Of a stretch of 64,000 nucleotides of DNA, positions 45,427-57,900 are shown piece by piece; position 1 is the stretch's first letter; every line of letters starts with the position of its first letter. The notes below the pieces were generated by a model. The model had not been told where the DNA came from. It ran no database searches and worked only from the letters and a program-made list of their open reading frames with translations. Made by a program: the position numbers and the translations under genes. This stretch comes from Saccopteryx bilineata (taxonomy: Eukaryota > Chordata > Mammalia > Chiroptera > Emballonuridae), in assembly GCF_036850765.1 (NCBI RefSeq), contig NC_089495.1, forward strand, positions 200,206,847 to 200,270,846, given 5' to 3'.

Positions 45427-45870
45427 CATGTGCAAGAATGTTCATAGCAGCGTTTTTCCATAGTGCCCCAGAGGTGAACAAGGCCCAAAAGTCAGACAGG
45501 AGCAGGATGGATGTTTACATTGCGGTACAGGTATAATCATTCGAAGTAACAGTATCAGAAGGAGAAATATCAGAAGGGGAAAGCACATAGTTTAATAAAA
45601 GTGCAACAATTACTTGAATCTCACAAACACATTAAGCAAAAGATGCCAGACACAGGTACACAATGAATGGTTTTACTTATCTGACGTTGAACGCCAGGCC
45701 AAACTCATCTCTGATGTTAGAAGTGTGATAGTGGTGACTGTGAGGTCGGTGGCAATGGGGGGAGGTCACAGGAGGAACCGGGTCCAGGGACTTTTGGCTG
45801 AAATTACCCACACCCATGACCGCCAAAAGAAACGGCCCAGGAGCATTTTGAAAAAATCTGTCAACCAATG
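45427..45870 (+). repeat. Second, decayed L1 3' end fragment
   Basis: It has 'tgttcatagcagcgtttttcca' and a later L1-tail-like part ('aggccaaactcatctctgatg...gtgatagtggtgactg'). Confidence 0.65.
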
Positions 45871-45959
45871 AAATTTCACCAGGACATATTAACCCACCAC
45901 CATCCTACCAATGCTATAAATCACCACCCCTCCCCCTCCACCCCCCACCCCCGGGCGGG

Positions 45960-46275
45960 AGAAGTTGCTCTGATTCTGGTGAGTGCCAGGGGGAGGAGGT
46001 TTGGCCAGGAGAGTCTGGTCTCAATGTAAAGTTTATTTAGCTGACTCTTCAGGATGCCATGGGCCCTCTCCACCTTACCCAACGATTGAGGGTGATAGGG
46101 TATGTGGAGTCTCCGGGTAATGTTAAGAGAGGTGGCAACCTGCTGGATTACTTGGGCAGTGAAGGCCGGGCTGTTGTCTGACTGGATGGTAGCCGGCAGT
46201 CCAAACCGCGGGATGATGTTTTCAACAAGAATGGAGGCAACAGTGTCTGCCGTCTCTCGAGAGGTTAGGATGTTA
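45960..46275 (-). pseudogene. Isolated ERV integrase fragment
   Basis: On the minus strand about 100 codons stay open and match a class I retroviral integrase core: S-D-N-S-P with the second catalytic Asp near 46175, and G-K-V-E with the catalytic Glu near 46075. No LTR, gag or env is seen next to it, and it differs clearly from the integrase at 3288-3632, so it comes from another ERV lineage. Confidence 0.8.
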
Positions 46276-46459
46276 CATCTTGATTAATATTGTACGTCAA
46301 GTTAGTAACAATTGGTTGTGAGTAAGGGTCTGAAGCAGCTTTTTCTATGAGTAAAGCAGATTTCACTGCCTGAAACAGTCAGAACTCTGCTCTCCAAAAA
46401 TCCTAAACTACCCATTCCCTGGGGAGTTAAGTCTGGACACTTAAGAAATGGAAGCACTT

Positions 46460-46837
46460 GGCCCTGGCCGATTGGCTCAGTGGTAGAGCGTCGGCCTAGC
46501 ATGCGGGAGTCCCGGGTTCGATTCCCGGCCAGGGCACACAGGAGAAGCGCCCATCTGCTTCTCCACCCCACCCCACCCCACCCCCTCCTTCCTCTCTGTC
46601 TCTCTCTTCCCCTCCTATAGCCGAGGCTCCATTGGAGCAAGTTTGCCCGGGCGCTGAGGATGGCTCTGTGGCCTCTGCCTCAGGTGCTAGAATGGCTCTC
46701 ATTGTGGCAGAGCAACGCCCCAGATGGGCAGAGCATCGCTCCCTGGTGTGCCCGGTCGGATCCCAGTCGGGCGCGTGCGGGAGTTTGTCTGACTGCCTCC
46801 CCATTTCCAAATTCAGAAAAATACAAAAAAATAAAAA
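46460..46837 (+). repeat. VES-type SINE in the spacer
   Basis: It opens 'ggccctggccgattggctcagtgg', box B 'gggttcgattccc'. A perfect 17-bp duplication flanks it (46443-46459 and 46838-46854). Confidence 0.93.
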
Positions 46838-46854
46838 AAGAAATGGAAGCACTT

Positions 46855-47889
46855 AATAGTGACAACAATAATGGAATCAACTTATTCTCTTTGCAAGGAG
46901 CTTCCTTTCGGAGACTTTGAGTCCACACAGCCAATAAGAGGGGTCCAGAGTTGGAACCTCGAGCCATTGGACTCTGTGGCAGCCCATACACCACCAGCTC
47001 ACCGCCGAGGACACCACACAAGCCTCGTGTTCCATCCCACTGCCCGGTACGATGCAATTCCCATTTGCAAATTAAATAAGAGCAGCCTTCTACATTTAGA
47101 AATGGAGGACAGCCATATATATAGGGCCAGTATTTACTTTTCTAGAGAGTTTGGAGCACCCAGCTCTGCCCTGACTTGCTGAGCGGCCTAGAGAAAACTG
47201 TTTGCCCAGGTCTCTGAGGCTCAGCAGAGGGTCTTCCTACTCCTGGGGTTGTCAAAGGTGTGACTGGAGAGTAAGCCGGCCTCAGACCTTGTTGATGGAG
47301 GAAACAGGCTTGTGAGAGGCCCCAGCGCCACACCTCGGCTCCTGGTCCTGCCCCAGGCAAATGGCACCACAAATTGATAGCCAAGGCTCTGAGCCGGACT
47401 AATCCCCAGAGGTTGGCCCAGGATTGGACCTCTCTCTCCTCTCTCTTTTTCTATTATTCACTCAACAAACATTTATTGAGCAGCCGCTGAAGCACACACC
47501 CTGGTTCTCAGACAAGCAGATTTTGACAGTGTCCCATGGTGCTTGCCCTAAGTGGGCTCCGGGAGGAGGTGCCTTTTGGGTGGGGCTTAAAGCCCCAGTG
47601 AAATTCTGCTGGGTGAAGAGGGGTGGACATTCCAGGTAGGGACCACAGCTTAGGAAACTCCTGAAGGTGGATAAAATTGCAGCCTGCATTTAGGGGCTAG
47701 GAGAGTGTCTGCAGACCACAGGGGACAAACGTGGGAGGTGCGATAGGAGGGTGAGTTGGGCCAGACCTGCAGCACCTCGGAAGCCACGCCCAGGAGCCCT
47801 AACTTTCCCCTGCAGGGTCTCAGTAGGGGATGGGCAAGCTCGGACCATGTGTCCAAAGGCTCCTCCTCTTTCCACCAGCCTGGGCTGTG
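46855..47889. other. Spacer, right part
   Basis: It holds unique DNA and a MIR-like 'caacaaacatttattgagcagcc' near 47462. No gene is seen. The matching part of unit A would lie left of the window. Confidence 0.65.
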
Positions 47890-49987
47890 ATTGGGCTTCT
47901 GCAAAAAAAGAAACTGACGCCTCAGTGGGGTGAACTGCAGAGCTCACAGTTTATCGAGCTTCAGTGCAGAGTGGCAGCTGAGAGCCTGCGCAGGGGACAG
48001 AAACACTGAGGAGGGAGATGTATTTCTGACGATGGAGCTGAGGACACCATGAGCAAGTCAGTTTTTCCACCTGCAGAATGGACACACTGGGAGGGCCACC
48101 CTGATCAAGGGCACCGTTCTCTGCTCCCCACAACCTGGAGGTCATAGATCCTGCTTCTGACAGGCCACCAGCCACACTCCCTCTCAAGAGACGTGCAAAG
48201 TCACACCTACTTCCTGACCTTCTCTCCACTCCCCTGTTCTCACGCCTACCTCAGTCCATCCTACCTCAGGGAAGCCTGGTCCTTCCCTCGGACACGCTCA
48301 TGCCAGACACTGCTCATCGGCCGTTAGTCACCAGTGGGTAGAAAATCTTCAGATGCCCTATCACAGTCCCACCCACTGACGTTCTGGCCTCTCTTCCCCT
48401 CAGCTCAGCTGTCCGGAGCCATCTCTAGCCTACAGGCCCCTCATCCTTGGGGAACTGCTCAGCTGAGCCAGGGCCTGGGAGCCCAATTATGCTGTGTGAC
48501 CTCAGGCAGTTTCTCCAACCTCTCTGAACCTTAATCATTTTTCCTTCCCTTCCTTCTATTCTCCCTTCAGCTCTCTCCGACTCATCTTCCTCCCTCTCTC
48601 CTTCATGTCACAAACATTTATGGAATGTCCACTGGAACCAGACACCGTGGGTCAGAAACATAGATTGCTGTCCCTGGAGCCTCCCTTGCCAAGGGCTGGA
48701 GGACCTTGACGCAGGCCTCTGAAACGGCCACCTCTGGGGGGTGAAGGGGTGTGTATGGCAGAGTGTAGACTGACCCCTGAAGCGTGGAAGAGTCCGTGCA
48801 AGCTTTTAAACCAAGGCTAGACTCTATGCCCCACTTCCCGACTGCGTGACCTTGGGCCAGTCACTTTACCCCCTCTGAGCCCCGTTCCCTTATTTAACAA
48901 ATGACAAAGATTACACTGTGAGATTTCAATGGGACATCTGCTTGGTAATGGGGTAACCTAAAAAAATTTCACCTTTGTCTCTACCTTGAGGCCTGGAAAT
49001 CCTTACAAAAGTGAAGGACTGATATCTCTAATGACAGGATCCAGGCCTCCCTGTCCTTGGGTAGAAGCCTTATTTGGGAGGCAGAGAGTTCTCCCGAGCA
49101 CTCCTCAAATATTCTACATTTTTTGCAACCTGCTTCACCTACACATAGAAGCCTCCCTTTTGCAGGGAGTCTTGACATTTAACATCCTTGTTAGAAAGTG
49201 TTAGGTACCATTTATTGAGCACTTATCATGTGCTCAGCATTGAAAACAGATATTATCTCTCAGTCCCAGAGGCGAGGAATCTTATTATACCCACTTTATA
49301 GTGGAGGAAACTGAGGCTCAGAGAGGTCTCATAATTTGCCCAGGGTCACACATCCAAGAATGACCTCAAGTACTGCCTGCTCTAACCATTGTACCCTCTT
49401 CCTTTACACAGAGTGGGACAAGGGTCCCCGGGTCCCCAAGCCTGAAATCCAGGTCTTTGGGCCTGGCCTGGGCTCTGCCTTCCGCCTGCCACTTCTCAGA
49501 AGCCAGTCCTGACCCCGGCTGGTCCTGTCCTGGGGTTGCTCAAGACACAGCATCACTCAGGTTGTCATGGTTCTAGGAAAGGGGGAGGAAGGAAGAGAAG
49601 GCAGCGGCTGAGTCGGGGACAGGCCGGGGCTCCGTGTCAAGCCCCACGCCTGCACCAGAAACAACCTGCTGACTGTATTCCTGTCCCCAGGGAGCTCCGG
49701 GGAGGGGGCGTGTTAAAGGAAAATCAGCACCTGGTGCAGGAGAACATGTAATTTTCAAAGGAAATAATGAACAAATGCAAAATCCATCCTTTCATTTAGG
49801 GCTGGGCTGACCCTTGGGGACCATACAGTCTGCAAAGCCTCACGGTCCCCAGGCCTCCTGTTTCTCCTTGAGTTCCTTGTCCCTTGGGGCCACATTCTGG
49901 GACACTTGGCATTTTTTGCTCCAAAACTCAAGGACCCCCAGTTACCAAGTGCTCACTCTATACTAGGTGCCCAGCCTCAGTCATTTT

Positions 49988-50033
49988 TTAAATTTTTTTT
50001 ATTTTTATTTACTTATTTATTCATTGTTTAGAT

Positions 50034-50067
<34 letters not shown>

Positions 50068-50196
50068 AAGGGGGGAGGAGCAAGAAGCATCAACTTCCAT
50101 ATGTGTCTTGACCAGACAAGTGCAGGATTTCAAACCTGTGACCTCAGCATTCCTTCCACGTTGACGCTTTATCCACTGCACCACTAGAGGTCAGGC
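49988..50196 (-). repeat. tRNA-derived SINE, copy B counterpart of 10230-10438
   Basis: Same orientation, same place and the same flanking 'ccagcctcagtcatttt' repeat as in unit A; the body has additional changes, including a GA repeat. Confidence 0.8.
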
Positions 50197-50562
50197 CCTA
50201 GCCTCAGTCATTTTGATTGATTCTTACCCCACACCTGTAAGGAACAAATTCTTTCCCCCATTTGGCAGAGCGGGAAACTGAGGCCTGGAGAACTCAAATA
50301 CCTGCCTGTGGCCACACAGCTGATCAGCGTCAGAGTGGGAATTCAAACCCAGGCTTCCTGACTGTGTTCATCGCCCTGCTCCTTCCTCTGAGCTCTCGCC
50401 AGGTCTGTTCCCTGCACTGTGTCACCCAGGAATGGAAACCGGGGCCAGTTCTGGAGCCCACGCCCATCAATATCTATGGAACTTATTCCATAAAAGGGGC
50501 TGGGGGAGGCCTGCAGGCCCCTGTCTCACTGGGGACCCTCCTTGCTCAGGACTCATGGTGGG

Positions 50563-51000
50563 TGTTAGGGTCATGTCCAGGACCCCCTAACAAAAGCCTC
50601 AGCTAGCCAGGTGGAACTTGATGTGACCCAGCAGAGGGCAGTTCCCGTAACTCTCCACCTGAGCAATCCTGATTAATATCTAACCTGGCCTGACCGTCGG
50701 ACATCCTGCCAGTTAGTTATGCCCCACACACACACACACATACCATTTTCACTTATCTAGACATTTCGTTGCTTGGTCATTAGTCACTACATGCTCCATG
50801 GTTTCACCACTACAAGTAACAGAAGTCCCCCACCCTGGGGGGCAAGAAATACAGCCAGAGTCAGTCCTATATAGGATGAGGCTTCTCCTCCCCTCGCTGC
50901 TGAAGCTGCTAGGGTCCCAGCCCGTCTGTGTGCAGATGCACGAATAAACTTCTTCTAAGACTCATCAGGTCTTATACATTACTCCTTTGGTGACGAAACA
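50563..51000 (+). repeat. Solo-LTR-like element upstream of TGM2 copy B
   Basis: It is the counterpart of 10805-11240: it starts TGTTAGGG, ends ACGAAACA, and has a TATA-like and an AATAAA motif. Confidence 0.55.
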
Positions 51001-51206
51001 GTAGGGAAGAAGCATAGGCATCTGGCGGACCATGCTGCCAGGATGGTAGGAGGGAGGGGTCAGAGGTTAAGTCCCTGGAAAGTTGGCTTTGTTCCTGACT
51101 GGCACACATGGGTCTGCAAGGAAGAGAGGGAAAGGGGAAGGGAGGCAAGATGGGGAGCAGGGAGGGTGAGTAATGGAAGGGGTGAGTGGATGAGTGGGTA
51201 GGTGGG

Positions 51207-51237
<31 letters not shown>
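51207..51237. repeat. (GATA)n microsatellite
   Basis: About seven GATA units lie here; the unit A counterpart is degenerate. Confidence 0.93.
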
Positions 51238-51779
51238 ATGGGTGCACGGATAGAGAGATCATAGATGGACTGAGGGATGGATGAGATGGGCAGATGATCT
51301 GGATTAGCTCCAGGAAGAGGTGTGGTGTGCCTGTCTTTGTAGGCACGTCTGCATGGCGGCATGGGTGTGTGCGCATGCGCGCTATCTCCGAGTGTCCGCA
51401 TCTCTGCGTGTCTGTGGGCGCCCTCGTCGGATTTTGTTTCCATGTCTCTGTATGTCCAGGTTTGTCTGTGTACCTGTGGGAGTGTGTCTGTCTGTGTAGT
51501 CACATCTGTCTGTCTCTGACTGTATGTTTGTATCTGCATGTATTTTTCTGTCCAGGTATCTCTGTGTCCCAAGGTCTGACACTGTGGATCGAGGTGCGTC
51601 AGTGTGTCCTGATCTAATCATGTGTCCCTGTCCTTGCTGTCCCAGCTCTGCGCTCAGTCGGCTCCCCCAGGGGGAGCCCTTGCCTGACCACCACTCCTTC
51701 CCTCCCTCCTTAGAGTTCCTGCCCCAGCCAGCCAGCCCGCCCAGAGTATGGGCTCAAACTGGGCAATAGCGGCCTCACC

Positions 51780-51847
51780 AGGTCCCCGCCTTCGCCCCGC
51801 CCCACCCCGCCCTCCCCGCCCCGGGCCCGCCCCAAAGCGGGCTATAA
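51780..51847 (+). promoter_or_regulatory. TGM2 copy B core promoter (GC boxes plus TATA box)
   Basis: It is nearly identical to copy A: CCCGCCC-type boxes up to about 51835, then TATAA at 51843-51847, 110 bp before the ATG. A 32-bp block with an inverted repeat at 51648-51679 further upstream is missing in copy A. Confidence 0.8.
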
Positions 51848-51956
51848 GTTCCTTGCACTCAGCCTCCTCCACATTTCCAGCTGCCTGTGGTCTGCATTTG
51901 GAGGTCCTACCACCAGTCCCGTCACCAGTTTGAGGAGACAGCGCCACCATCAGATC

Positions 51957-51966
51957 ATGGCTGAGG
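51957..51966 (+). CDS. TGM2: TGM2 copy B exon 1 (coding part)
   Basis: ATGGCTGAGG then donor gtgagt, as in copy A. Intron 1 (51967-54785) follows copy A closely and has no added element. Confidence 0.93.
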
Positions 51967-54900
51967 GTGAGTATCAGGGTCAGAGCTGCCGCCACTCAGG
52001 GGCCCCTGTGCCTCGCTGTCCCTCCGTGGTTGCCATGGTATGCCATGCAGTGGGGGTCAGGACAGGCTGGGGCTCCATCTTGGAGAGCAATGTGAGTCCT
52101 CGCTGGCTTGGGGCCTCGGTTTCCCCATCCCCAGGACAGAATCATTAACCCCTGCCTCCCTGGGTCAGATGAGGCAATGGACATAAAGGTGTGTTGTAAA
52201 CTGTAAAGTACTGTGCCAGCGGGTCCATTGCTGGTGTCCTTAGTTAATCGGGCTGGGTCCCTGCTGTGTGTCACGTGCCATAAGCTGTGCAGGGGTGGCT
52301 GGCCTGGCCTCAGAACACTTAGCCAGCTGTGAGGTGTGCACTCTGCCCCTGGTAGTGCCATGCCAAACCTGGCTCACTACTTGGACCCAGGGGCCAGAGA
52401 GAAGCTTCCAGCATCCAGTGGGGTTGTGGCTGAGAGCAGGCATGTTCTGTCAGGCCCCTTCCGGCTCTCAAGCTCTGCAACCCTAGTCCTTGGCCACTTG
52501 TTGAGTTTCAGTTTCCCCTTCTATAAAACATGGGTGCTGGTGCCAGCCCTTGGCACATCTGTGAGGATGAGGAGGAGTGGAGAAGGGGCTCGATTATTTC
52601 TCTACCTGCCATCCCCACCCACCCCCGACACACACAGGCAGCGCCACCATCCTAGGGGAGTGAATTTCTACAATGAAGGATGTCCCTGCAGTGATGCTCC
52701 TGGACCCAGCATCCCGGCTGGCTCTTGGGTCAAGGCCATTTGCAAATGACCTCTGCACCCCTGCAGTCCCCCAGTCCCCAAGAAGGAGCTGTGGGGAGAA
52801 GGAAGGTGGAGAGGGACATGGGACATCCAGAGCAGGGATGAGTGGGAGGAACTATGCACCTGCCTGACCTGCGCTGTCATCTCAGGCCACCTTTGACTCT
52901 CTCTGAGACCCAGTTCCTAATGTGTGGGATCAGAAACCAACTCAGGGCTGGCTGGGATGTGCCACCAAGGTGGCCACTTGTCCCTAGTGCAGCTTCTTAT
53001 CGCTGTCCCCAATGGTGGGGCTCCGTGGGACCGAGAGCTTGGAGACGCCTGTTGTGATGAGCCTCCTGCCCCATTGCCAGAGGGGCCACTTCCTACAGGA
53101 GTGCCCCTGATGGGAAGACCTCGGGTCCTTACTCAGTGCAGACATCCCATGATCCAGAGCCTAGTAGTGTTCCTGCACCTTTGGAGCCGGGCACGACTTT
53201 CAGAGAGCCTTCTTCGGACAATAGCCTGAGAGCAGGGATTGCCCATCTATCTGAGGTCTCCCAGGGACACAGCAGGGTTCTCTTTCCTGCTTAAGCAGCC
53301 ACCGAAGTTCTTTCTTCCTTGTGGACGTCCCTCCTGCTGTGATTGCTAGTGGTCAGCTTCTGGATGCCCCTCCCCAGCTGGAGAATAACACAAGACTTCA
53401 TGGGAGAGAGGAAGGGAGGAGCAGGGAGGATGGGAACAAACCCTGAGCTGTGAGTGACGTGGTTACTAGTGCAGGCTCCGGAGTCTACCACCCTGGCTTT
53501 GCTTCCCAAAGCGGCCATTTGCCGTGGAACCTGGGCCCCGTGGTATCTCTCTCTGTAGCCGCTGGGCACTGTGCCCCTCACCATTGGGACATTCCGTGGC
53601 AGGAGGCAGGCGACTTGAATCAATGGCCCAGTGGCAGGATTGACTTACAGAGTGACTTTGGGCGATCCCTACCCTTGGGCCTCAGTTGGCCCACATAGTC
53701 CCCAAGGGCCCCACAACTCTGAGAGTCTGCCTTGGCCACGTCCCCAATCTTGCCCTTGAGCTTGCCTAGGTTTATGAGGTTTGTGTTTGCCTGAGACTCC
53801 TACCCACCTGATCACCCTGACCCCTGCCCTTGTCTTCAGCGCCCTCTGAAAATATAAGTAGAACTTTCACATATGAAGCTCCTGCCCTGGGTTAGACCCT
53901 GGGGAAAGAGTGACCCCACATCCTCAGCTCGAACTCACGGCAGTCCTTGAGGCTTCAGCAAAGGAGGCACAGAGAGGGAAAGACACCCGTCTAGGGTCAC
54001 ACAGCGGGACAGCAGAACTGAAACCTAGGTCCGGAAGACTCCAGAATCCCTGCCATTTTCAACATCTTTTTTAATGGAGAATACTGCACATACATAAAGT
54101 AGAGAGAATGGTGTAATAAATGTGTATATTCTCATCAGTCTCCACCAGCACTAACCTCCTCACCCCCCTATGACGCCCTCCCCATTACGTATTTGGAGGC
54201 ACTATTACTTCATCGTACATATCTCAGTATATGTCTCTATAGATTCTTCTTTAGACATAAACAAATAACAAAAATTCCTCAGTATTACCATTACTGCCTC
54301 GGTATTTAAATTTCCAGTGGTCTCATGTATGTAATAAATGTTTTTCAATAGGTTTTTTTCTCATCTAAGTAAGACTCACGCAGCACAAGGGGTTAGAATG
54401 TCCTTTAAATTCCTCTTCATCTACAGATTCTCCCTTCAACTTTCTTTCCCATTTTTTTTTCTTGCAGTTTAGTTTGCTGAGTGTAAGTGTTGATTGTGTT
54501 GGTTCTTTGTTTACCATGGTCCTTGGCTCGGTTCCTCTGTATTTCCCATCAATGGGAAATTGAAACTGAAAGGCAATACCTGGGTAATTGTACTAAATAC
54601 CACCCCTGCTTTAATCAAAAGAACCCCCACCACCACCTCCATCACCACCACCAGTCACAGCAGTGTAGCTCGCGTGTACTAATCATTTATTATTCACCCG
54701 GCACTGCGCTAAGCCAAGGTGCGTGCTGGGAGTCACAGCGGCTGAGGGAGGCCACCCAGGCTCACGCCCTTCCCTGTCTCTGTAGATCTGCTTGTGGAGA
54801 GATGGGACCTGGAGCTGGAAGCCAACGGCCGTGACCACCACACGGCTGACCTGTGCCGGGAGAGGCTGGTGGTGCGGCGGGGCCAGCCCTTTCGGCTCAC

Positions 54901-57900
54901 GCTGTACTTTGAGGGCAGAAACTATGAGGCTGGCGTGGACAGCCTCACCTTCAGTGTTGTGACTGGTAAGTACACACCCCTCCACCCTGAGCTTGTCCTG
55001 TTCTCTGATTTCATTGTTCCCTTAGAGATGATGGAAGTGGGTGGTCCATTTCTCTTTGCCCCCTGGAAACCTCCCAGTGGTCACCAGTCCCGTTTCAGGG
55101 ACGAGGGCACTGATGTCTGGAAAGTTGAGAGATGTCACCCAGCTTTGTTAAATAAGTCTTTTCTCTTGGACACCTGGATTAAAAACCTGTTGTCATTAGG
55201 GTTGGGGTCAAGATCTTGTGTGTTCATTCCCACATCAAAACAACTTTCCAACTTTTATCGCTAGCTGCTTCCCAAAATCCATGGCCTCTGGGATCAAGCC
55301 CAGATCAGGTCTGGATGTTGGAGAGAACCCAGCTCACTCCAGCCCTTGGGAGGCTGCCTCTGGCTCCGGGGCTGCATGAACACCCTGGGTTCTGGTGCAG
55401 ACTGGGCTACCTACCTGCTCTGTGACCTGAGGCAAGTTACTTAGCCTCTCTGAGCCTTAGTTTTATCATGTGAAAAGCAGTCATGGTGAAGTAAGAAGGG
55501 CCAGACTTAGGGGGGTGCCCTATAGACATTAGCAGCTGTTGCTGATCTTGCTCCAGGGGCTCCAGCGATGGGCAAAGGGACATTGAAGCCCCAGCCACCC
55601 TGTCTCCAGATGCGCAGTTCCCAATCCTGGGAAAGTGGCCTTGAATGCCAAATCACTTGCTTTGGTTTCTGGTGGGAACCACTCCCTTGAGTTCAGTGAA
55701 AGGCCAATTGGCTGGAACTCCAGCCCAAGGGTGAAAAGGCCAGCTTGATCTGAGGTCCCTGAGGGCAGCTGGAGCAGCAAACAGGACCTGCAGCACCTGG
55801 CCGGGGTCTGCATTTACCTGGGAAGCCGTTTGATAAGGCTTATCTGGTGCTCGCAGACTGGCAGGGATGTCCCTTCATCCCTTTCCTCCCTCCTTCCCCC
55901 TTCCTCCGGGAAGGGACACACCCACTGCCTAAGGGAACCCACACCCACACACAGCCAGCACCCAGGGGGCCCCTTTAAATGGAGGGACCTCCAGCTAGTA
56001 TCTGATCTTCCCAGCCTCAGTTCCCCTTCCGTAAAGGGGCAGTTCAGAGTATAGGACAGTGGTGCTTTGAGAAGAGTCAGGCGTAAAATGATGAAAATCT
56101 CATCTATGGAGCACCTACTGTTTGTGTGCTCATTCTAAATGTGCCCATCTTGGAAGCCTAAGGAGTTCCCATTTTACAGATGGGAACACTAAGGCTCAGA
56201 AAGGTCAAGTTACTTGCTTAAGTCACCCAGTGAGCAGGGGCAAAATAGAATTCAAAGCCGACCCTAGAGTTGAAGTTTTTCATGATTGTGACTAACAGGA
56301 AGCACCTCTCAGTGAAATGGACCTTAGTTTCTTCCTCTGTGAATGGGATGGTGGAGCTACCAGCCTGGGCAGCCCCTGATTTCCTGCTTTCATTTTTCTT
56401 CTTTCATTTTCAAGGCGTCCCCTTTTTTTCTCCTTAATTATCTAGGCAGCCTGCTGTTAGGTATTTAGGGTTTCAAGTTCAATGTTGTGAAGACAACTGG
56501 CCTTTCCACCCCAGCAACTAATCTCTGTCCCCCAGTCTTCACTAAGTTATCTCAAACTGTAGCCAACCTGCCCTGGTCATCTCCGCAGTCCCGGTGGGCA
56601 GCCACGGAGGGCATGATATCTCTGGCTGCACTTAGCTTCCTCGTCTGAGCTACTGAGACCCTCTCTGGGCCTGGGAAGCCTTAGGGACAATAGAAGGAAG
56701 CCAGGCCTCTCACCCCAAAGTCCGGGCTTGTGTCCATGCCCGGCCCCCGGCCAGGCCTGGGCACCCTAGAATGTTGGAACGTTCTAGTGTGTGATCGTCT
56801 TGTCTTACCTCTTCAGGGAAACTGAGGCTCGGAGAGGGGAGAGAGCTGGCCAAGGTCACTCAGTAAACAGAGCGTGTGGCCTGACCCAACACAGACAGTC
56901 TGAAATCCGACAGGCTCTGTTATAGAGGGCACAGACCACTGTAGACAAACGCCATCCTTGTCTCAGGATTAAAGTTCTGCTCCCCTCCAAGGGAGGGCCG
57001 GGGCGTGGGGCGGGCGGGGTGGCAATGAGGCCAGCCTGAAGGAGTGAAAAGAACCCTTATGAGGCTAATAGCAGGCTTTGCTCTGGAAAGTTCCCCTCAT
57101 CCACCACACCTAGCCTCCTGCCACCGTGGTCTGGGATAGTGACCAGGACCCCTCCGGTCACCAGAGTCATTTGGACCCAGAGAGTTCCTTGCAGTGTCTC
57201 TGGCCCCACAAAGAGTACCTTGTGGCACTGCAGCCCAGGAACTTTCAAAGCTAGCTTTCGTGAGCAGCTGTGAGTCGGGGACAGCTCGTCCTCCTCCCAC
57301 ACTCTAGGGCCGCCTGGAGAAAGGGGTGTGCGTGTGCACACCACCGCATGGCTGTTCTGGGACAAAGAGAAAGGGAAGTGTGTTTCCTGACCTTTTAGTA
57401 TGTCAACAGTGACGGTGGCTATGAGACCGGCCCCAGGCTGTAACTATGGTAATCAGGTTATTGATCTCCCAAACAGGGACATTTCTGGGAATGAAAGGGA
57501 TACCATTAATAATTACAGTAGGGCCACAGGCATAAACTGGGACTGTTCCAGGCACACTGGGCCACAGGGGCACCCCAGCTTTACCCCGCTTGGCCACAGT
57601 TTCCATTTCACTCCACTCTGCACAAGGTGATTGGGCCTCAGAAGGCTGATTTATAACGGTCCCTTTTGATGATATGGAGGACAGCTCACATGTACTGAGT
57701 AATTGCTACTTCTTAGTCACTGTTTTAAATGCCTTCCATGAACTCGCTTACTGAATGCTCCACACAATGTTAGGACATGGTGGTGACAATGTACAATAAC
57801 TTTTATTTATTGGTCACTCACTACGTGCCAGACACACTGTGATGGGCTTTCCACGTGTCACTCTCTTTAAGCTTCGCACGGACCTTGAGACCAGGTACTG

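Larger units (their letters stand above)
47890..51790. repeat. Duplicated DNA upstream of TGM2 copy B, without the ERV
   Basis: It matches 1-141 and then 8286-11985 without a break. The ERV-free junction lies at about 48037-48047 ('gatggagctgaggacaccatg'). It shares the SINE and LTR-like block with unit A. No gene is seen. Confidence 0.88.
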
